In this document: positions 25,060 through 34,183 of the stretch, piece by piece
How the letters are laid out: every line of letters starts with the position of its first letter
Numbering within the stretch: position 1 is the first letter of the stretch
Origin: Bacillus cereus
GTDB lineage: Bacteria; Bacillota; Bacilli; Bacillales; Bacillaceae_G
Direction: 5' to 3'
DNA length: 64,000 nucleotides
Assembly (NCBI RefSeq): GCF_002584535.1
Contig: NZ_NUOT01000012.1
Span: forward strand, 1-64,000
Translations under genes and position numbers: made by a program
Notes under the pieces: model-generated
What the model was told of the DNA's origin: nothing
The model's input: the letters and a program-made list of their open reading frames with translations, nothing else
Database searches by the model: none

Positions 25060-25297
25060 GAATTAATCAGCACCCATCGGAATTTCACAAAAAATCATCT
25101 CCCACCTACCCTCTTAAAGAAAAGTGGAAGTGGCTCGTCCAGAATGTGAGGGGATGGAGCTTCTAACGTAGAGGTGTTTTTTACCTCGCAGGAAGAAGCG
25201 AAGCCACCGAACATTCTAGCCACTGGAACTGGACAATGTTCTCTATGAATCTTGAAATAGGAAGATTACTGCTCTCACATAGCGGGATAAACGTATA
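25060..25297 (+). repeat. Dispersed repeat, copy B (longer variant)
   Basis: It shares with copy A a 35-nt block (25204-25239; CCACCGAACATTCTAGCC..., one mismatch) and the 3' end ATTACTGCTCTCACATAGCGGGATAAA. It carries an extra 5' portion with GTAGAGGTG / CACCTCGC-like complementarity around 25175. No coding capacity. The remainder of 24872-25441 is AT-rich leader of brnQ. Confidence 0.6.
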
Positions 25298-25441
25298 ATT
25301 ATCCAACTTAACGCATTATTTTTAATTTTTTTTAAAATTCCCTGTTGCTTTCTAGTCATCAGACGATTAAAATTAAAACAGTTACTCGACAAATTATTTG
25401 AATTTTCGACAAAAAAAGATTCTTAGGAGGATTTTCTATAC

Positions 25442-26761
25442 ATGCGTACAACTTTAAAACCATCGCAAATTCTCTCAATTAGCTTATTGCTATTTGCAGT
25501 TTTTTTCGGCGCTGGTAATATGATTTTCCCACCACTTCTTGGGCTTTCTTCAGGAGAAAACATGTGGGTTTCTATTTCAGGATTTGTCATTACAGATGTT
25601 GGTTTATCGTTATTAGCAATCGTTGCTGTTGCCCTTGCAGGCGGTAGCTTTAACAACTTAGCGAGCCGTGTTCATCCAAAATTCGCAGCAATACTAGCTA
25701 TTATTATCTACCTTTCAATTGGCCCACTATTTGTTATTCCACGAACTGGATCTGTTTCTTATGAGATTGGAATCGCACCACTTTTCCAGGACCAATGGTA
25801 TTCCATGTTACTGTTTAGCCTTATTTTCTTTACGGTTGTTTACTTCTTATCATTAAACCCATCCAAATTAGTTGATCATATTGGAAAAATATTAACACCA
25901 ATCTTACTTGGAATTATTGCAGTTATGGCAACAAAAGCAATTCTGTCTCCAGCGGGAACACCTATCCCCCCTGTCGGCGACTATAAAGAAATTCCATTTT
26001 TCAAAGGGTTTTTAGAAGGATTCTTAACATTAGATGCGATTGGCGCTCTCGTTTTATCGACAATTGTCGTAAATGCGATTCGTCAAAATGGTGTTGAGGA
26101 AAAAAAATCTATTGCAAAATACACAATTCTTTGCGGAAGTATTGCTGCTTTCTTCTTAACAATCGTTTATTTCTTACTTGGATATATCGGAGCATCAAAT
26201 GGGAATTTAGGACAATTTGAAAATGGTGGACAGCTATTAGCAACTATTATGTACCAATTATTTGGGACAAGCGGTAATATTCTGCTAAGCATCGCCATTA
26301 TATTTGCTTGCTTAACGACAGCCATTGGTGTAGTTAGTGCATTTGCCAATTATTTCACAAATGTATTAACCAATGTTTCTTATAAAAAGCTTGTCTTATA
26401 TGTTTGTATTTTTAGCTTTATCGTTTCAAACCTAGGACTCAACTTGTTAATCAAAATTACGTTACCTGTGTTAATCATTCTTTATCCAATTACAATCATC
26501 TTAATTTTTGTATCATTTATTGATAAATATACGAAACGTAAACCATCTGTATACATCGGTGCAATGATTGCTGCATTCATCATTAGCTGTATTCACGCGC
26601 TTGATAATGTGGGAATGATGCCACATGCGATTACATCTATTGCAAGTACAATTCCTTTTTACAAATTAGGGATTGGTTGGATCGTCCCAGCAATTATTGG
26701 AGGTATTGTAGGATACTTTATTCCGCAAACACAAACAGAAGGTAAAGTTTCTACGAAATAA
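25442..26761 (+). CDS. brnQ: Branched-chain amino acid carrier BrnQ
   Basis: Na+- or H+-coupled Leu/Ile/Val symporter of 439 aa (LIVCS family) with about 12 helices. Family motifs are ISLLLFAVFFGAGNMIFPPLLG (N-terminal signature) and FLEGFLTLDAIGALVLSTIVVNAI. TTAGGAGGA lies upstream. Partial CodY-like boxes appear in the leader (AATTTTCGACAAAAA at 25401-25415), weakly supporting amino-acid control. Length is normal. B. cereus genomes carry several brnQ copies, so this is one paralog. Confidence 0.92.
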   Translation: MRTTLKPSQILSISLLLFAVFFGAGNMIFPPLLGLSSGENMWVSISGFVITDVGLSLLAIVAVALAGGSFNNLASRVHPKFAAILAIIIYLSIGPLFVIPRTGSVSYEIGIAPLFQDQWYSMLLFSLIFFTVVYFLSLNPSKLVDHIGKILTPILLGIIAVMATKAILSPAGTPIPPVGDYKEIPFFKGFLEGFLTLDAIGALVLSTIVVNAIRQNGVEEKKSIAKYTILCGSIAAFFLTIVYFLLGYIGASNGNLGQFENGGQLLATIMYQLFGTSGNILLSIAIIFACLTTAIGVVSAFANYFTNVLTNVSYKKLVLYVCIFSFIVSNLGLNLLIKITLPVLIILYPITIILIFVSFIDKYTKRKPSVYIGAMIAAFIISCIHALDNVGMMPHAITSIASTIPFYKLGIGWIVPAIIGGIVGYFIPQTQTEGKVSTK

Positions 26762-26762
26762 A

Positions 26763-26800
26763 AAAAGAAGCAAGCATTCTAACAAGTGCTTGCTTCTTTT
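26763..26800. terminator. Bidirectional terminator after brnQ
   Basis: AAAAGAAGCAAGCA / TGCTTGCTTCTTTT with a 10-nt loop, between the convergent brnQ and ABC permease genes. Confidence 0.9.
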
Positions 26801-26803
26801 CTT

Positions 26804-27808
26804 TTACATCGTATGTTTAAATGTAAATAACTCTTCTTTAGGAAGTGAAACCTGCTGCACCTCTTTTACTCCTTCTTGTTTTTTCCTTTCACCTACTCTT
26901 ACTTTCGCGATTGCATCCTCTATACTTCGTGCAATCATATTCCCTGAAAAAATAGTAAGTCCAAAGAAAGTAATCGGTACGAGTGGAATCCACGGATGCA
27001 CTGTTAGGGATCTAAAATAGACACCTATTAAACCTGACCATTCATGTGTATAAGAATCTAGTTCTTTATCCATTCCACCAAACTGTACCGTCCCTCCAAA
27101 AAATACTTCAAGTAATCCTAAATGAAGAAAAAGAATCAGTGTTTGAATAAACTGCTGCATAAACACAAGTACAAACGTCATATATAAGTGCGGAAAAACA
27201 TGTTTCATAACAATATGCCGCTTACTTCCTCCTAGTATACGAGCAGCATCTATAAACTCTTCCTTTTGTAATTTCCGCACTTCATTCGCAATATAGAGAG
27301 AAATTGTAGGAATTGCAAGCACAATAAACAGTATGACTTGAAATGATGCTCTCTCAAAAAAACTTGATGTTTCTGCTCCATTTTCAAAGCTAGTCGCAAA
27401 CCGAAGTAAAAAATATGCAATCATGACCGTTGGAATTACTGTAAAACTATCAAAAAAAGCTTCAATTTTTGAAAAGCCTCTTTTTATATAAGTTCCTAAT
27501 ATTATGCCAAAAAACACACCTATTATCATACGCATGATAGCAATAAAAGCAGATATACCAATCGTCCATTTTGCACCCTCAATAACTAAATTTAAAAGAT
27601 CATAACCTTTTCGATCTGTTCCAAGTAAAAACTGCAATGAAGGCGAAAATGGTGGCACTTCTGGATTTCCTTGTGCATCATACTGCAAAGATACTTGCCG
27701 AATCTGTCCATCATTCCATATCGTATTTCCAATGCTTACGAGAACTAATACAATGAGAAATAAACTACTGATCCAAAACCTTCTATCACGCTTTATATAT
27801 TTCCACAT
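26804..27808 (-). CDS. Peptide-type ABC transporter permease (DppC/OppC-like)
   Basis: Membrane subunit of 334 aa. An N-terminal helix is followed by the BPD_transp_1 domain. The EAA loop is EEFIDAARILGGSKRHIVMKH (coupling helix for an ATPase). FLLGTDRKGYDLLNLVIEGAK near residue 62 is the usual OppC lead-in. It starts 3 nt after the partner permease. No solute-binding or ATPase gene accompanies the pair in this window, so these parts must come from elsewhere or the system is incomplete. Confidence 0.88.
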   Translation of the reverse strand: MWKYIKRDRRFWISSLFLIVLVLVSIGNTIWNDGQIRQVSLQYDAQGNPEVPPFSPSLQFLLGTDRKGYDLLNLVIEGAKWTIGISAFIAIMRMIIGVFFGIILGTYIKRGFSKIEAFFDSFTVIPTVMIAYFLLRFATSFENGAETSSFFERASFQVILFIVLAIPTISLYIANEVRKLQKEEFIDAARILGGSKRHIVMKHVFPHLYMTFVLVFMQQFIQTLILFLHLGLLEVFFGGTVQFGGMDKELDSYTHEWSGLIGVYFRSLTVHPWIPLVPITFFGLTIFSGNMIARSIEDAIAKVRVGERKKQEGVKEVQQVSLPKEELFTFKHTM

Positions 27809-27811
27809 CTC

Positions 27812-28672
27812 TTACGCCCTCTCTTTCATCGCATCCGGAACGAAGTAATGAAACGACTTAAATAAAATAAAAATTGGGATGTAAATAAGTAAAACACCGA
27901 TTGTAAACATCTCAATCGCTGGATAGTCTTTAATGAATATAAAAATACCGTGCGTATTAAAAAGCCATTCGATAATATATAAATTCGATAACATGAACCA
28001 AATATTCGTTTTCGCAAAAAACAGTGTACTAAGCAATACGTTTCGTACAACATGATGATTTAAAATATAAAAACGTTCCAATCCTTTTGCCTTCGCAAAT
28101 AAAACATAGTCTTTTTCTAATTCTGTTTCAAAGCGAAGCAATAATAACTTGATAAACATAATCGTAGTTGGGATACTTAAACAAATAATCGGTAAGCCCC
28201 GAATTGATTCTCCCCCTAGTGCGGCAATTTTCACCGGTAAAAAACCTGTCTTTTGAAAAAACCATACGACAATAATTTGTGATCCAATAATAAGAAGAAT
28301 GTCTGGAATAGACTCAAGAAAAAGAAGAAATGATTTGATACGATTTTGTATGTGCGGACGACTTCTAATTATGATATAAACAATACCAAAAGCCATACAT
28401 AGAGAAATAAAGAATGAAGCTAAAAAAATAACCATCGTTTCTTTATAATGGACGAATAGTTGCGGAAATAACGGTTTATTCATCCCATATGTTAAGTTTG
28501 GAAGATCTATCAGTTTGATAGCTAACATCTTTACAGCCTGTACATACTGTGAAAAGTTAATATGCAATCCTTCAAATAATTTTGGAAGAGCACCTAAACA
28601 AATGATTCCTATAATGGAAAGGATCAATTGCACTGTAATATCTACCCCATTTGAAACGACCTTTCTTACCAT
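27812..28672 (-). CDS. Peptide-type ABC transporter permease (DppB/OppB-like)
   Basis: Membrane subunit of 286 aa with about six helices. The EAA-type loop is EKDYVLFAKAKGLERFYILNHHVVRNVLLST, seen in pieces at about residues 185-215. The ATG at 28672 has AAGGGGA 6 nt upstream; the longer frame from 28702 would include that site. Relative to standard DppB (about 306-330 aa), the N-terminal region is divergent (KLFEGLHINFSQYVQAVKML), so substrate class is uncertain. It pairs with the DppC-like gene 3 nt downstream. Confidence 0.82.
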   Translation of the reverse strand: MVRKVVSNGVDITVQLILSIIGIICLGALPKLFEGLHINFSQYVQAVKMLAIKLIDLPNLTYGMNKPLFPQLFVHYKETMVIFLASFFISLCMAFGIVYIIIRSRPHIQNRIKSFLLFLESIPDILLIIGSQIIVVWFFQKTGFLPVKIAALGGESIRGLPIICLSIPTTIMFIKLLLLRFETELEKDYVLFAKAKGLERFYILNHHVVRNVLLSTLFFAKTNIWFMLSNLYIIEWLFNTHGIFIFIKDYPAIEMFTIGVLLIYIPIFILFKSFHYFVPDAMKERA

Positions 28673-28763
28673 TTTTCCCCTTCTCTCTATACAAATTTCC
28701 ATTCTATTTATATTCTGTTCTATTTTATAAATAATTTTCAGAATTGTAAATATTTTCTATACA

Positions 28764-28802
28764 AAAAAAGAATCGCTAGATTAAGATTCTAGTGATTCTT
28801 TT
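28764..28802 (-). terminator. Terminator overlapping end of YwaF-like gene
   Basis: AAAAAGAATCGCTAGA / TCTAGTGATTCTTTTT stem, 7-nt loop; it includes the last codons and stop (28781) of the gene on the minus strand. Confidence 0.8.
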
Positions 28803-29515
28803 TGTATCCGTTTTTCATTGCTAGCAAATGGCATATACAAAAGTAAACAGCCTATAAACGCAACAATTTCTAATGAAATAATATAGTATGGATGCGGTCC
28901 TAACATATCAAGTAATGAAGCTGTTTCAGGTTTATGTGCTAAAAACATATAATTGCCACCGGTTTCATAATTCACAAACGAAACGATTGGAATTAATAGA
29001 TTTAAAAAAATCATCGTACGCTTGATTGAGTGAAAAGTCGGCCTATATCCTTCTACCCATGTCATAAAGAGCGGTGCCCATATTAATAATACATGTGCAA
29101 TGAAAAATTCTATGAAGCGAAAATGCGGGAAAGCATACTGTAAGTTTGGCGTTAAGATTGCTTGTGATGCACCAATGATCCCCGTAAAAAAGACGATTTC
29201 GTATATTTTATAACTTTTTGTAATAACCATCATTGTTGCTAATAGTAAGCTAATCGTGCATAGTTCAAATGGTAATGATGTACTCAACTGAAAAATCCCA
29301 GCCTTCACTTGCCATACATCAAGCCCGATTTCACTTCCAATGAATAAAAAAGCTATCGCATAGCGAACCATCTTATTCCATTTCTCTTGACGAAGTAGAT
29401 CTTGAAAATGATATAGAAAATACACTCCTATACCGATAAGAAGAAGTATAATAACATGTTGTTTTGAGTATGGAACAAACGGTTCTAATGGAACTGCTCG
29501 AAAATAAGTTTCCAT
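28781..29515 (-). CDS. YwaF-like TIGR02206 membrane protein
   Basis: Integral membrane protein of 244 aa with seven predicted helices. Features of the TIGR02206 family are LPFELCTISLLLATMMVITKS, GIIGASQAILTPNLQYAFPHFRFIEFFIAHVLLI in pieces, and NYMFLAHKPETASLLDMLGPHPYYI. Function unknown; B. subtilis YwaF is the named relative. AAGGAGGGAG is the ribosome site. It stands alone. Confidence 0.85.
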   Translation of the reverse strand: METYFRAVPLEPFVPYSKQHVIILLLIGIGVYFLYHFQDLLRQEKWNKMVRYAIAFLFIGSEIGLDVWQVKAGIFQLSTSLPFELCTISLLLATMMVITKSYKIYEIVFFTGIIGASQAILTPNLQYAFPHFRFIEFFIAHVLLIWAPLFMTWVEGYRPTFHSIKRTMIFLNLLIPIVSFVNYETGGNYMFLAHKPETASLLDMLGPHPYYIISLEIVAFIGCLLLYMPFASNEKRIQKESLES

Positions 29516-29683
29516 TTTTCTCCCTCCTTTCCTTCATACAATATTATTGTAAGAAAGAAAAGGCTCGTCAATGAATTTGCTTACTTACAAAACAAACCTC
29601 GCTTATCCCATACAATCTCAGCCTAATTTTTATTAATCTGTAAACCTTACAAAACTGTAATGTTATTGTAAGCTAAAAAGATT

Positions 29684-29711
29684 TGTCATATTTCCCTTCT
29701 CTTCTATACTA
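29684..29711 (+). promoter_or_regulatory. Sigma-A-like promoter of yknXYZ
   Basis: TTGTCA (29684-29689), 16-nt spacer, TATACT (29706-29711), 39 nt upstream of the yknX start. Upstream lie repeated TTACA/TGTAA elements (CTTACAAAACTGTAATG, TTGTAAG at 29647-29673), which may be a regulator-binding site. Confidence 0.55.
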
Positions 29712-29749
29712 AAAGTAGATACCAAAACGAGCGAAAAGGTGATAAATAA

Positions 29750-30853
29750 ATGAAAAAGAAAAATAAAGTAATCATTACTGGTTTAATAACAATTGGAATT
29801 GCCGCAGGTTCATATTTTGCTTTTGCTGGCGGTGGTTCTGACGTAGCTATGGCATACAGCAGTTATAAAGTAACAGAAAAGCAGATTGAAAATGCACAAA
29901 AATTTGGCGGCGAAGTCATTCCGAATGGAATAGAAACAATCGCATTTGACCCATCAAAAGGTACGTATGAGCTATCTGTTAAAAAGGGCGATGAAGTAAA
30001 AAAAGGTCAGCTACTCTTTAAATATAATGATCCTGCTATGAAATTAGGTGTAACAGAAGCAGAAATGCAAAAAAAAATGGCTAATAAAGAAGTGGAATTA
30101 CTAAACAAACAACTAAATGCAGCAAAACAAAAGCTGCAAAAAGATAAAAATGCCGGTTCACCAGGGGAATTGTTAAAAGCAACTGAAACTGAAATCGGGC
30201 AACTTGAATCTCAGCTTGAAATGAAAAAATTTGAAGTTGAAAAAGCAACGCAAATGATTCAAGCAAGCAATGAAAAACTAAATACTCTTTCTGTAACAAG
30301 TCCTGCCGATGGCGTAATTGAAGATATTACAAAAAATGCAGATGAAAAAACTGGTATGAGCGGCATTACCCTTCGCACTGCTGGTCCTCTAAAAGTAAAA
30401 GGTCAGCTATCAGAATACGAATTAGCTCACGTTAAAGTTGGGCAAGAAGTAACCGTTACATCAAAAACTGTCCCCGGAAAAACATGGACTGGTAAAGTCA
30501 CTGAAATCGGTACAACACCAGTAAAGAGCATGGATGAAAACAAGACAGTATCTAACTATCAATTTATTGTTACATTAGATAATAATGAAGAATTGCAAAC
30601 TGGATTCCACGTATACGTAACAAGTAAATCAGGTGAAGCAACTGGTACAGTTGTTCCAAAAAGCAGCATGGTGAAAAAAGGCGATAAAAATGTTGTATTC
30701 ATCGTGAAAGATGGAAAAGCAAAAGAACAAGCAGTAACTGTTGAATTCGAAACAGATAGCGAAGCAAAAGTGTCCGGCGTGAAAACAGGTGACCAAATCA
30801 TCTCTAAACCTGAAAAAGACTTAAAGGATGGTATGGAGGTTAATGCCCAATGA
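29750..30853 (+). CDS. yknX: Efflux adaptor (membrane fusion) protein, YknX/MacA-like
   Basis: Protein of 367 aa, exported and anchored by an N-terminal helix (VIITGLITIGIAAGSYFAFA). An HlyD/MacA-like layout follows: barrel-sandwich hybrid lipoyl half (SVKKGDEVKKGQLLFKY), coiled-coil hairpin at about 100-180 (VTEAEMQKKMANKEVELLNK onward), second half (SVTSPADGVIEDI), then beta-barrel (KVKGQLSEYELAHVKVGQ). In B. subtilis YknWXYZ protects against the SdpC toxin. yknW is not seen here. It overlaps the ATPase gene by 4 nt. Confidence 0.85.
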   Translation: MKKKNKVIITGLITIGIAAGSYFAFAGGGSDVAMAYSSYKVTEKQIENAQKFGGEVIPNGIETIAFDPSKGTYELSVKKGDEVKKGQLLFKYNDPAMKLGVTEAEMQKKMANKEVELLNKQLNAAKQKLQKDKNAGSPGELLKATETEIGQLESQLEMKKFEVEKATQMIQASNEKLNTLSVTSPADGVIEDITKNADEKTGMSGITLRTAGPLKVKGQLSEYELAHVKVGQEVTVTSKTVPGKTWTGKVTEIGTTPVKSMDENKTVSNYQFIVTLDNNEELQTGFHVYVTSKSGEATGTVVPKSSMVKKGDKNVVFIVKDGKAKEQAVTVEFETDSEAKVSGVKTGDQIISKPEKDLKDGMEVNAQ

Positions 30854-31524
30854 TTGATTTAAGAGGCATCACGAAATCCTTTCAAAACGGTGAAGAAACA
30901 GTTGAAATTCTGCATGGTATTGATGTAACGCTAAACCAGGGAGAATTCACTTCTATCATGGGGCCATCTGGGTCTGGTAAATCAACATTAATGAATATTA
31001 TCGGGTGCTTAGATAAGCCGACAAACGGAACTTATTCATTAGCTGGACAAAACATTTCAAACATGTCTGAAACGGAGTTAGCCCATATTCGGAATAAGGA
31101 AATCGGATTTGTATTCCAAAACTTTATGCTGCTTCCTCGTCTCAATGCACTGCAAAATGTAGAGTTACCACTTATCTACGCTGGAGTAGACAAAAAGGAA
31201 CGCCGCGAGCGTGCGCTAGCTGCACTAACAAAAGTAGGTCTAGCAGATCGTGCAACCCATTTACCAAATGAACTATCTGGTGGGCAAAAGCAGCGTGTTG
31301 CCGTTGCTCGCGCAATTGTAAATAATCCAAAATTCATTTTAGCCGACGAACCAACTGGTGCACTTGATACAAAGACAAGTAAACAAATTATGGACCTCTT
31401 TTACGAATTAAATAAACAAGGCTCAACAATCATTATGATTACCCATGATCGAGAAATTGGGGAAGCGGCAGCACGCCAAATTGTAATTCGTGACGGAAAT
31501 ATCGTCCAAGATTGGAGAGGTTAA
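30850..31524 (+). CDS. yknY: ABC transporter ATPase, YknY/MacB type
   Basis: Nucleotide-binding subunit of 224 aa. Walker A is GPSGSGKST (about residues 38-46), the signature is [15 protein letters not shown], Walker B is [12 protein letters not shown] and the switch His is in [10 protein letters not shown]. It belongs to the lipoprotein/antimicrobial-peptide (MacB/LolD) class by its short length and PTGALD motif. ATGA overlap with yknX and stop next to the yknZ start show one operon. Confidence 0.93.
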   Translation: MIDLRGITKSFQNGEETVEILHGIDVTLNQGEFTSIMGPSGSGKSTLMNIIGCLDKPTNGTYSLAGQNISNMSETELAHIRNKEIGFVFQNFMLLPRLNALQNVELPLIYAGVDKKERRERALAALTKVGLADRATHLPNELSGGQKQRVAVARAIVNNPKFILADEPTGALDTKTSKQIMDLFYELNKQGSTIIMITHDREIGEAAARQIVIRDGNIVQDWRG

Positions 31525-31526
31525 TT

Positions 31527-32708
31527 TTGAACACAAGTGAAAATATACGCATGGCCCTTTCCTCTATCTTCGCTCATAAAATGCGTTCTATTTTAACGAT
31601 GCTTGGGATTATTATCGGGGTTAGTGCGATTATTACAATCATCTCTATTGGAGACGGAACAAACGCAAAGTTCCGTGAACAAATCGGGAAAGAAAAGACG
31701 GATCAATTTTCAGTAAACTATACAACAGAAGATTATGCTGATATGGATGGAAAAATATCAGCAAGCATGTATGACAATGTTTCAAAAATCCCTGGTGTTC
31801 AAGATGTATACCCTGACGTTAGAGGAAAAGAGAAAGTATATGCCGGAAAAAAAGAATTAGATATTGATATAATTGGCGCGAAAGGTGATTATTTTGAAGA
31901 TGCTTCTAAATTTAAGCTTGAGCATGGCAGATTTTTAACAGCTGCTGATTTAGATAAACCAAAGCATGCCATTGTACTAAATAAAGATGCATTCGATAAA
32001 TTGTTCTCTTCATGGGAACCAAACTTATATATTGATATAAAAGGTACGCCTTACAAAGTAATCGGTGTATATTCTATAAAAGAAACGATGGGTGGTATGG
32101 AGTTTAAAGAAGGTATCATCTCTGCTGAAAACTGGCCTGTTCTATTTGGGAAAAATAATTATGACAGCTTAACAGTAAAAATTGCTCCAGGTCAAGATAA
32201 GGGAGCTGTGCAGGATGCAGTTGTAAAATCATTAAATGATGCGAAAAAACCAGAGCACACAGGAAAATTTAAAGTACCAGATCCACAAGAAGTATTAAAA
32301 GAGATTGATAACTTCACAGGTATATTAAAAAGTGTATTCGGTGGTATTGCAGCAATTTCACTTTTAGTTGGTGGTATTGGTGTTATGAATATCATGCTCG
32401 TTTCTGTAACAGAACGTACGCGTGAAATTGGTATCCGTAAAGCACTTGGTGCAACGCGCGGAAAAGTATTGATGCAATTCCTAATTGAATCTTGTATTTT
32501 AACAGCATTAGGCGGATTCATTGGATTTATGCTCGGTATTTTCTTCGCTTGGATTGTCGCAATTTTCGCGGGATGGCCACTTGTTGTTTCCATAAAATTA
32601 GGTTTAATTTCAGTAGCATTATCTATGTTAATTGGTATTCTATTCGGGTTACTGCCAGCTAACAAAGCTGCGAAACTTGATCCGATTGAATGTTTACGAT
32701 ATGAATAA
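31527..32708 (+). CDS. yknZ: ABC transporter permease, YknZ/MacB type
   Basis: Permease of 393 aa. The TTG at 31527 follows GGAGAGG (31514-31520), which overlaps the ATPase stop; the frame's earlier TTG is the site itself. Layout: N-terminal helix (SILTMLGIIIGVSAIITI), MacB_PCD extracellular domain (about 45-235), then a FtsX domain with three helices and GGIGVMNIMLVSVTERTREIGIRKALG in pieces, the conserved coupling motif. It works with YknX/YknY as a mechanotransmitting exporter rather than a classical importer. Confidence 0.92.
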   Translation: MNTSENIRMALSSIFAHKMRSILTMLGIIIGVSAIITIISIGDGTNAKFREQIGKEKTDQFSVNYTTEDYADMDGKISASMYDNVSKIPGVQDVYPDVRGKEKVYAGKKELDIDIIGAKGDYFEDASKFKLEHGRFLTAADLDKPKHAIVLNKDAFDKLFSSWEPNLYIDIKGTPYKVIGVYSIKETMGGMEFKEGIISAENWPVLFGKNNYDSLTVKIAPGQDKGAVQDAVVKSLNDAKKPEHTGKFKVPDPQEVLKEIDNFTGILKSVFGGIAAISLLVGGIGVMNIMLVSVTERTREIGIRKALGATRGKVLMQFLIESCILTALGGFIGFMLGIFFAWIVAIFAGWPLVVSIKLGLISVALSMLIGILFGLLPANKAAKLDPIECLRYE

Positions 32709-32711
32709 GCG

Positions 32712-32748
32712 AAAAAGGTTGCCTTATAATAGGAGGGCAACCTTTTTT
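32712..32748 (+). terminator. Terminator of yknXYZ
   Basis: AAAAAGGTTGCC / GGCAACCTTTTTT stem with a 12-nt loop directly after the stop codon. Confidence 0.92.
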
Positions 32749-32775
32749 AATTCAAAAAATTCATATTGATAGGGA

Positions 32776-33864
32776 TTATTTTTTTAACACAAATCCAAAC
32801 TTATCCCAAGCCTGTAAATAATCCAATAAGAAGATTTCCTCCTCTACTACACGGCCAACTACATTTGTCTTCCCTGTGTTTACCATATCTTTTAAAGCAA
32901 TCTGTAATTCTCCTTTATATTGACCATATTGTTCGTTATCGATAAGAATGTCACCACGTTTAATCGCTCTTGTGTTATGCGGTTTAAACTCTTCTTTTTT
33001 ATATTTCACACGGCTTTGTGTTGAACGAATCATATATTCAGACACATCCCCGCGGTAAAAATGTGGTTCTTCTAATATGATCTTTCTTTCTAATTCTGTT
33101 GTTGTTTCATAAATCTCTATATCAAACGTTTGCTTTTCTTTATTTACTTCTCCGAGCGCTTTTAATTCTTCTTCTGATGCATATGCATTCGCAATGATTA
33201 CATCATCAATTAATTCTGTTGCAAATAAATGTTTTGCCTGCGTTGTCATCGGCAATTCACGATGTTGTTCAAGTGTACATAAACCTTCTGTTACCGGCCA
33301 TGGACCATATGTCGCATCAAATGATGTAATAAAAGCAGCAGTTCTCATGCCGTAATCTTTAAATTGTTTTGAGCATTTTATAAAGTGATCATAAGAAATG
33401 CCCGAATAACGATGCGGATAAAAATTATGACAACCAATTAAATTTTCACGGTTCGGACGATGGCTCATAATATTATCAACATATTTCGTACCGTTACTCA
33501 TATTAATCTCAATTTTCAATCCATACGGGCTATATGTCATAATAGATTCTTCTAATCCTGAGAAACCAACATCTAGACGAATACCATATGCACCTAATTT
33601 ACTGAAGAATGAAAGATCGTTGTAAGAAATATCAAGCTGTTCAAAAACGGCCGGACTAATATCAACAAGTACTTGGAAACCTAATTCATTCGCATACGAA
33701 ATCGTTTCTTTAAACTCTTTAACAATTTTCTCTTTTTCCCCATCTACTGATAATAAACATGTAAACACACGTGTAAAACCATATCGATGTGCTAATGTTA
33801 AATATTCCTTATCTTTCTCTACTGTAGAATGTTCTGGATAAATAGAAATACCTAATCGTCTCAT
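32776..33864 (-). CDS. mupG: MupG-family 6-phospho-N-acetylmuramidase (DUF871)
   Basis: Cytoplasmic enzyme of 362 aa with an N-terminal TIM barrel (MRRLGISIYPEHSTVEKD, VDISPAVFEQL, LRIDVGF-like IRLDVGFSGLEE, ENLIGCHNFYPHRYSGIS) and a C-terminal DUF871 cyclophilin-like domain (about 245-362). MupG cleaves MurNAc-6P-GlcNAc disaccharide taken up and phosphorylated by MurP, giving MurNAc-6P for MurQ. murQ lies 17 kb away (15194) rather than beside it. AGAGGCG upstream of the ATG. No PTS gene is seen nearby. Confidence 0.88.
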   Translation of the reverse strand: MRRLGISIYPEHSTVEKDKEYLTLAHRYGFTRVFTCLLSVDGEKEKIVKEFKETISYANELGFQVLVDISPAVFEQLDISYNDLSFFSKLGAYGIRLDVGFSGLEESIMTYSPYGLKIEINMSNGTKYVDNIMSHRPNRENLIGCHNFYPHRYSGISYDHFIKCSKQFKDYGMRTAAFITSFDATYGPWPVTEGLCTLEQHRELPMTTQAKHLFATELIDDVIIANAYASEEELKALGEVNKEKQTFDIEIYETTTELERKIILEEPHFYRGDVSEYMIRSTQSRVKYKKEEFKPHNTRAIKRGDILIDNEQYGQYKGELQIALKDMVNTGKTNVVGRVVEEEIFLLDYLQAWDKFGFVLKK

Positions 33865-34043
33865 GCATATACGCCTCTTTCTTCTTCATCATTTTGTAAA
33901 CCCTTTCAAATATGAATAGTAAAATAGTAGAAACCCCCATCTACTTCACTATTTATTTGAATCAGATTTCTTTTTAGAAAAAACATCTCTATCAATCATA
34001 ACAACTAGCAGACTATACATCTATACTTTACCTTTTTTGCAGC

Positions 34044-34068
34044 AATTTGTGTAGTGATTACACAAATT
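34044..34068. promoter_or_regulatory. Perfect palindrome upstream of MFS gene
   Basis: Ten-bp arms AATTTGTGTA / TACACAAATT separated by GTGAT, about 50 nt upstream of a sigma-A-like promoter. It has the size of a dimeric repressor or activator site; the cognate regulator is unknown. Confidence 0.55.
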
Positions 34069-34117
34069 TGTAAATTTTTTGGTCTCAAAATTGTTATTTC
34101 ATTTCGATTCACCTTTC

Positions 34118-34147
34118 TTGACTGTTCGATTGGCCACTACATATACT
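34118..34147 (+). promoter_or_regulatory. Sigma-A-like promoter
   Basis: TTGACT (34118-34123), 18-nt spacer, TATACT (34142-34147), 37 nt upstream of the MFS start at 34184. Confidence 0.6.
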
Positions 34148-34183
34148 CAAAAGAAGAGAGAAAAATATTTAGGGGATGAATAT

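Noticed and set aside
25324-25415. CodY-box candidates upstream of brnQ
   Set aside because: The best site matches only about 10 of 15 consensus positions in an AT-rich region, which is expected by chance.
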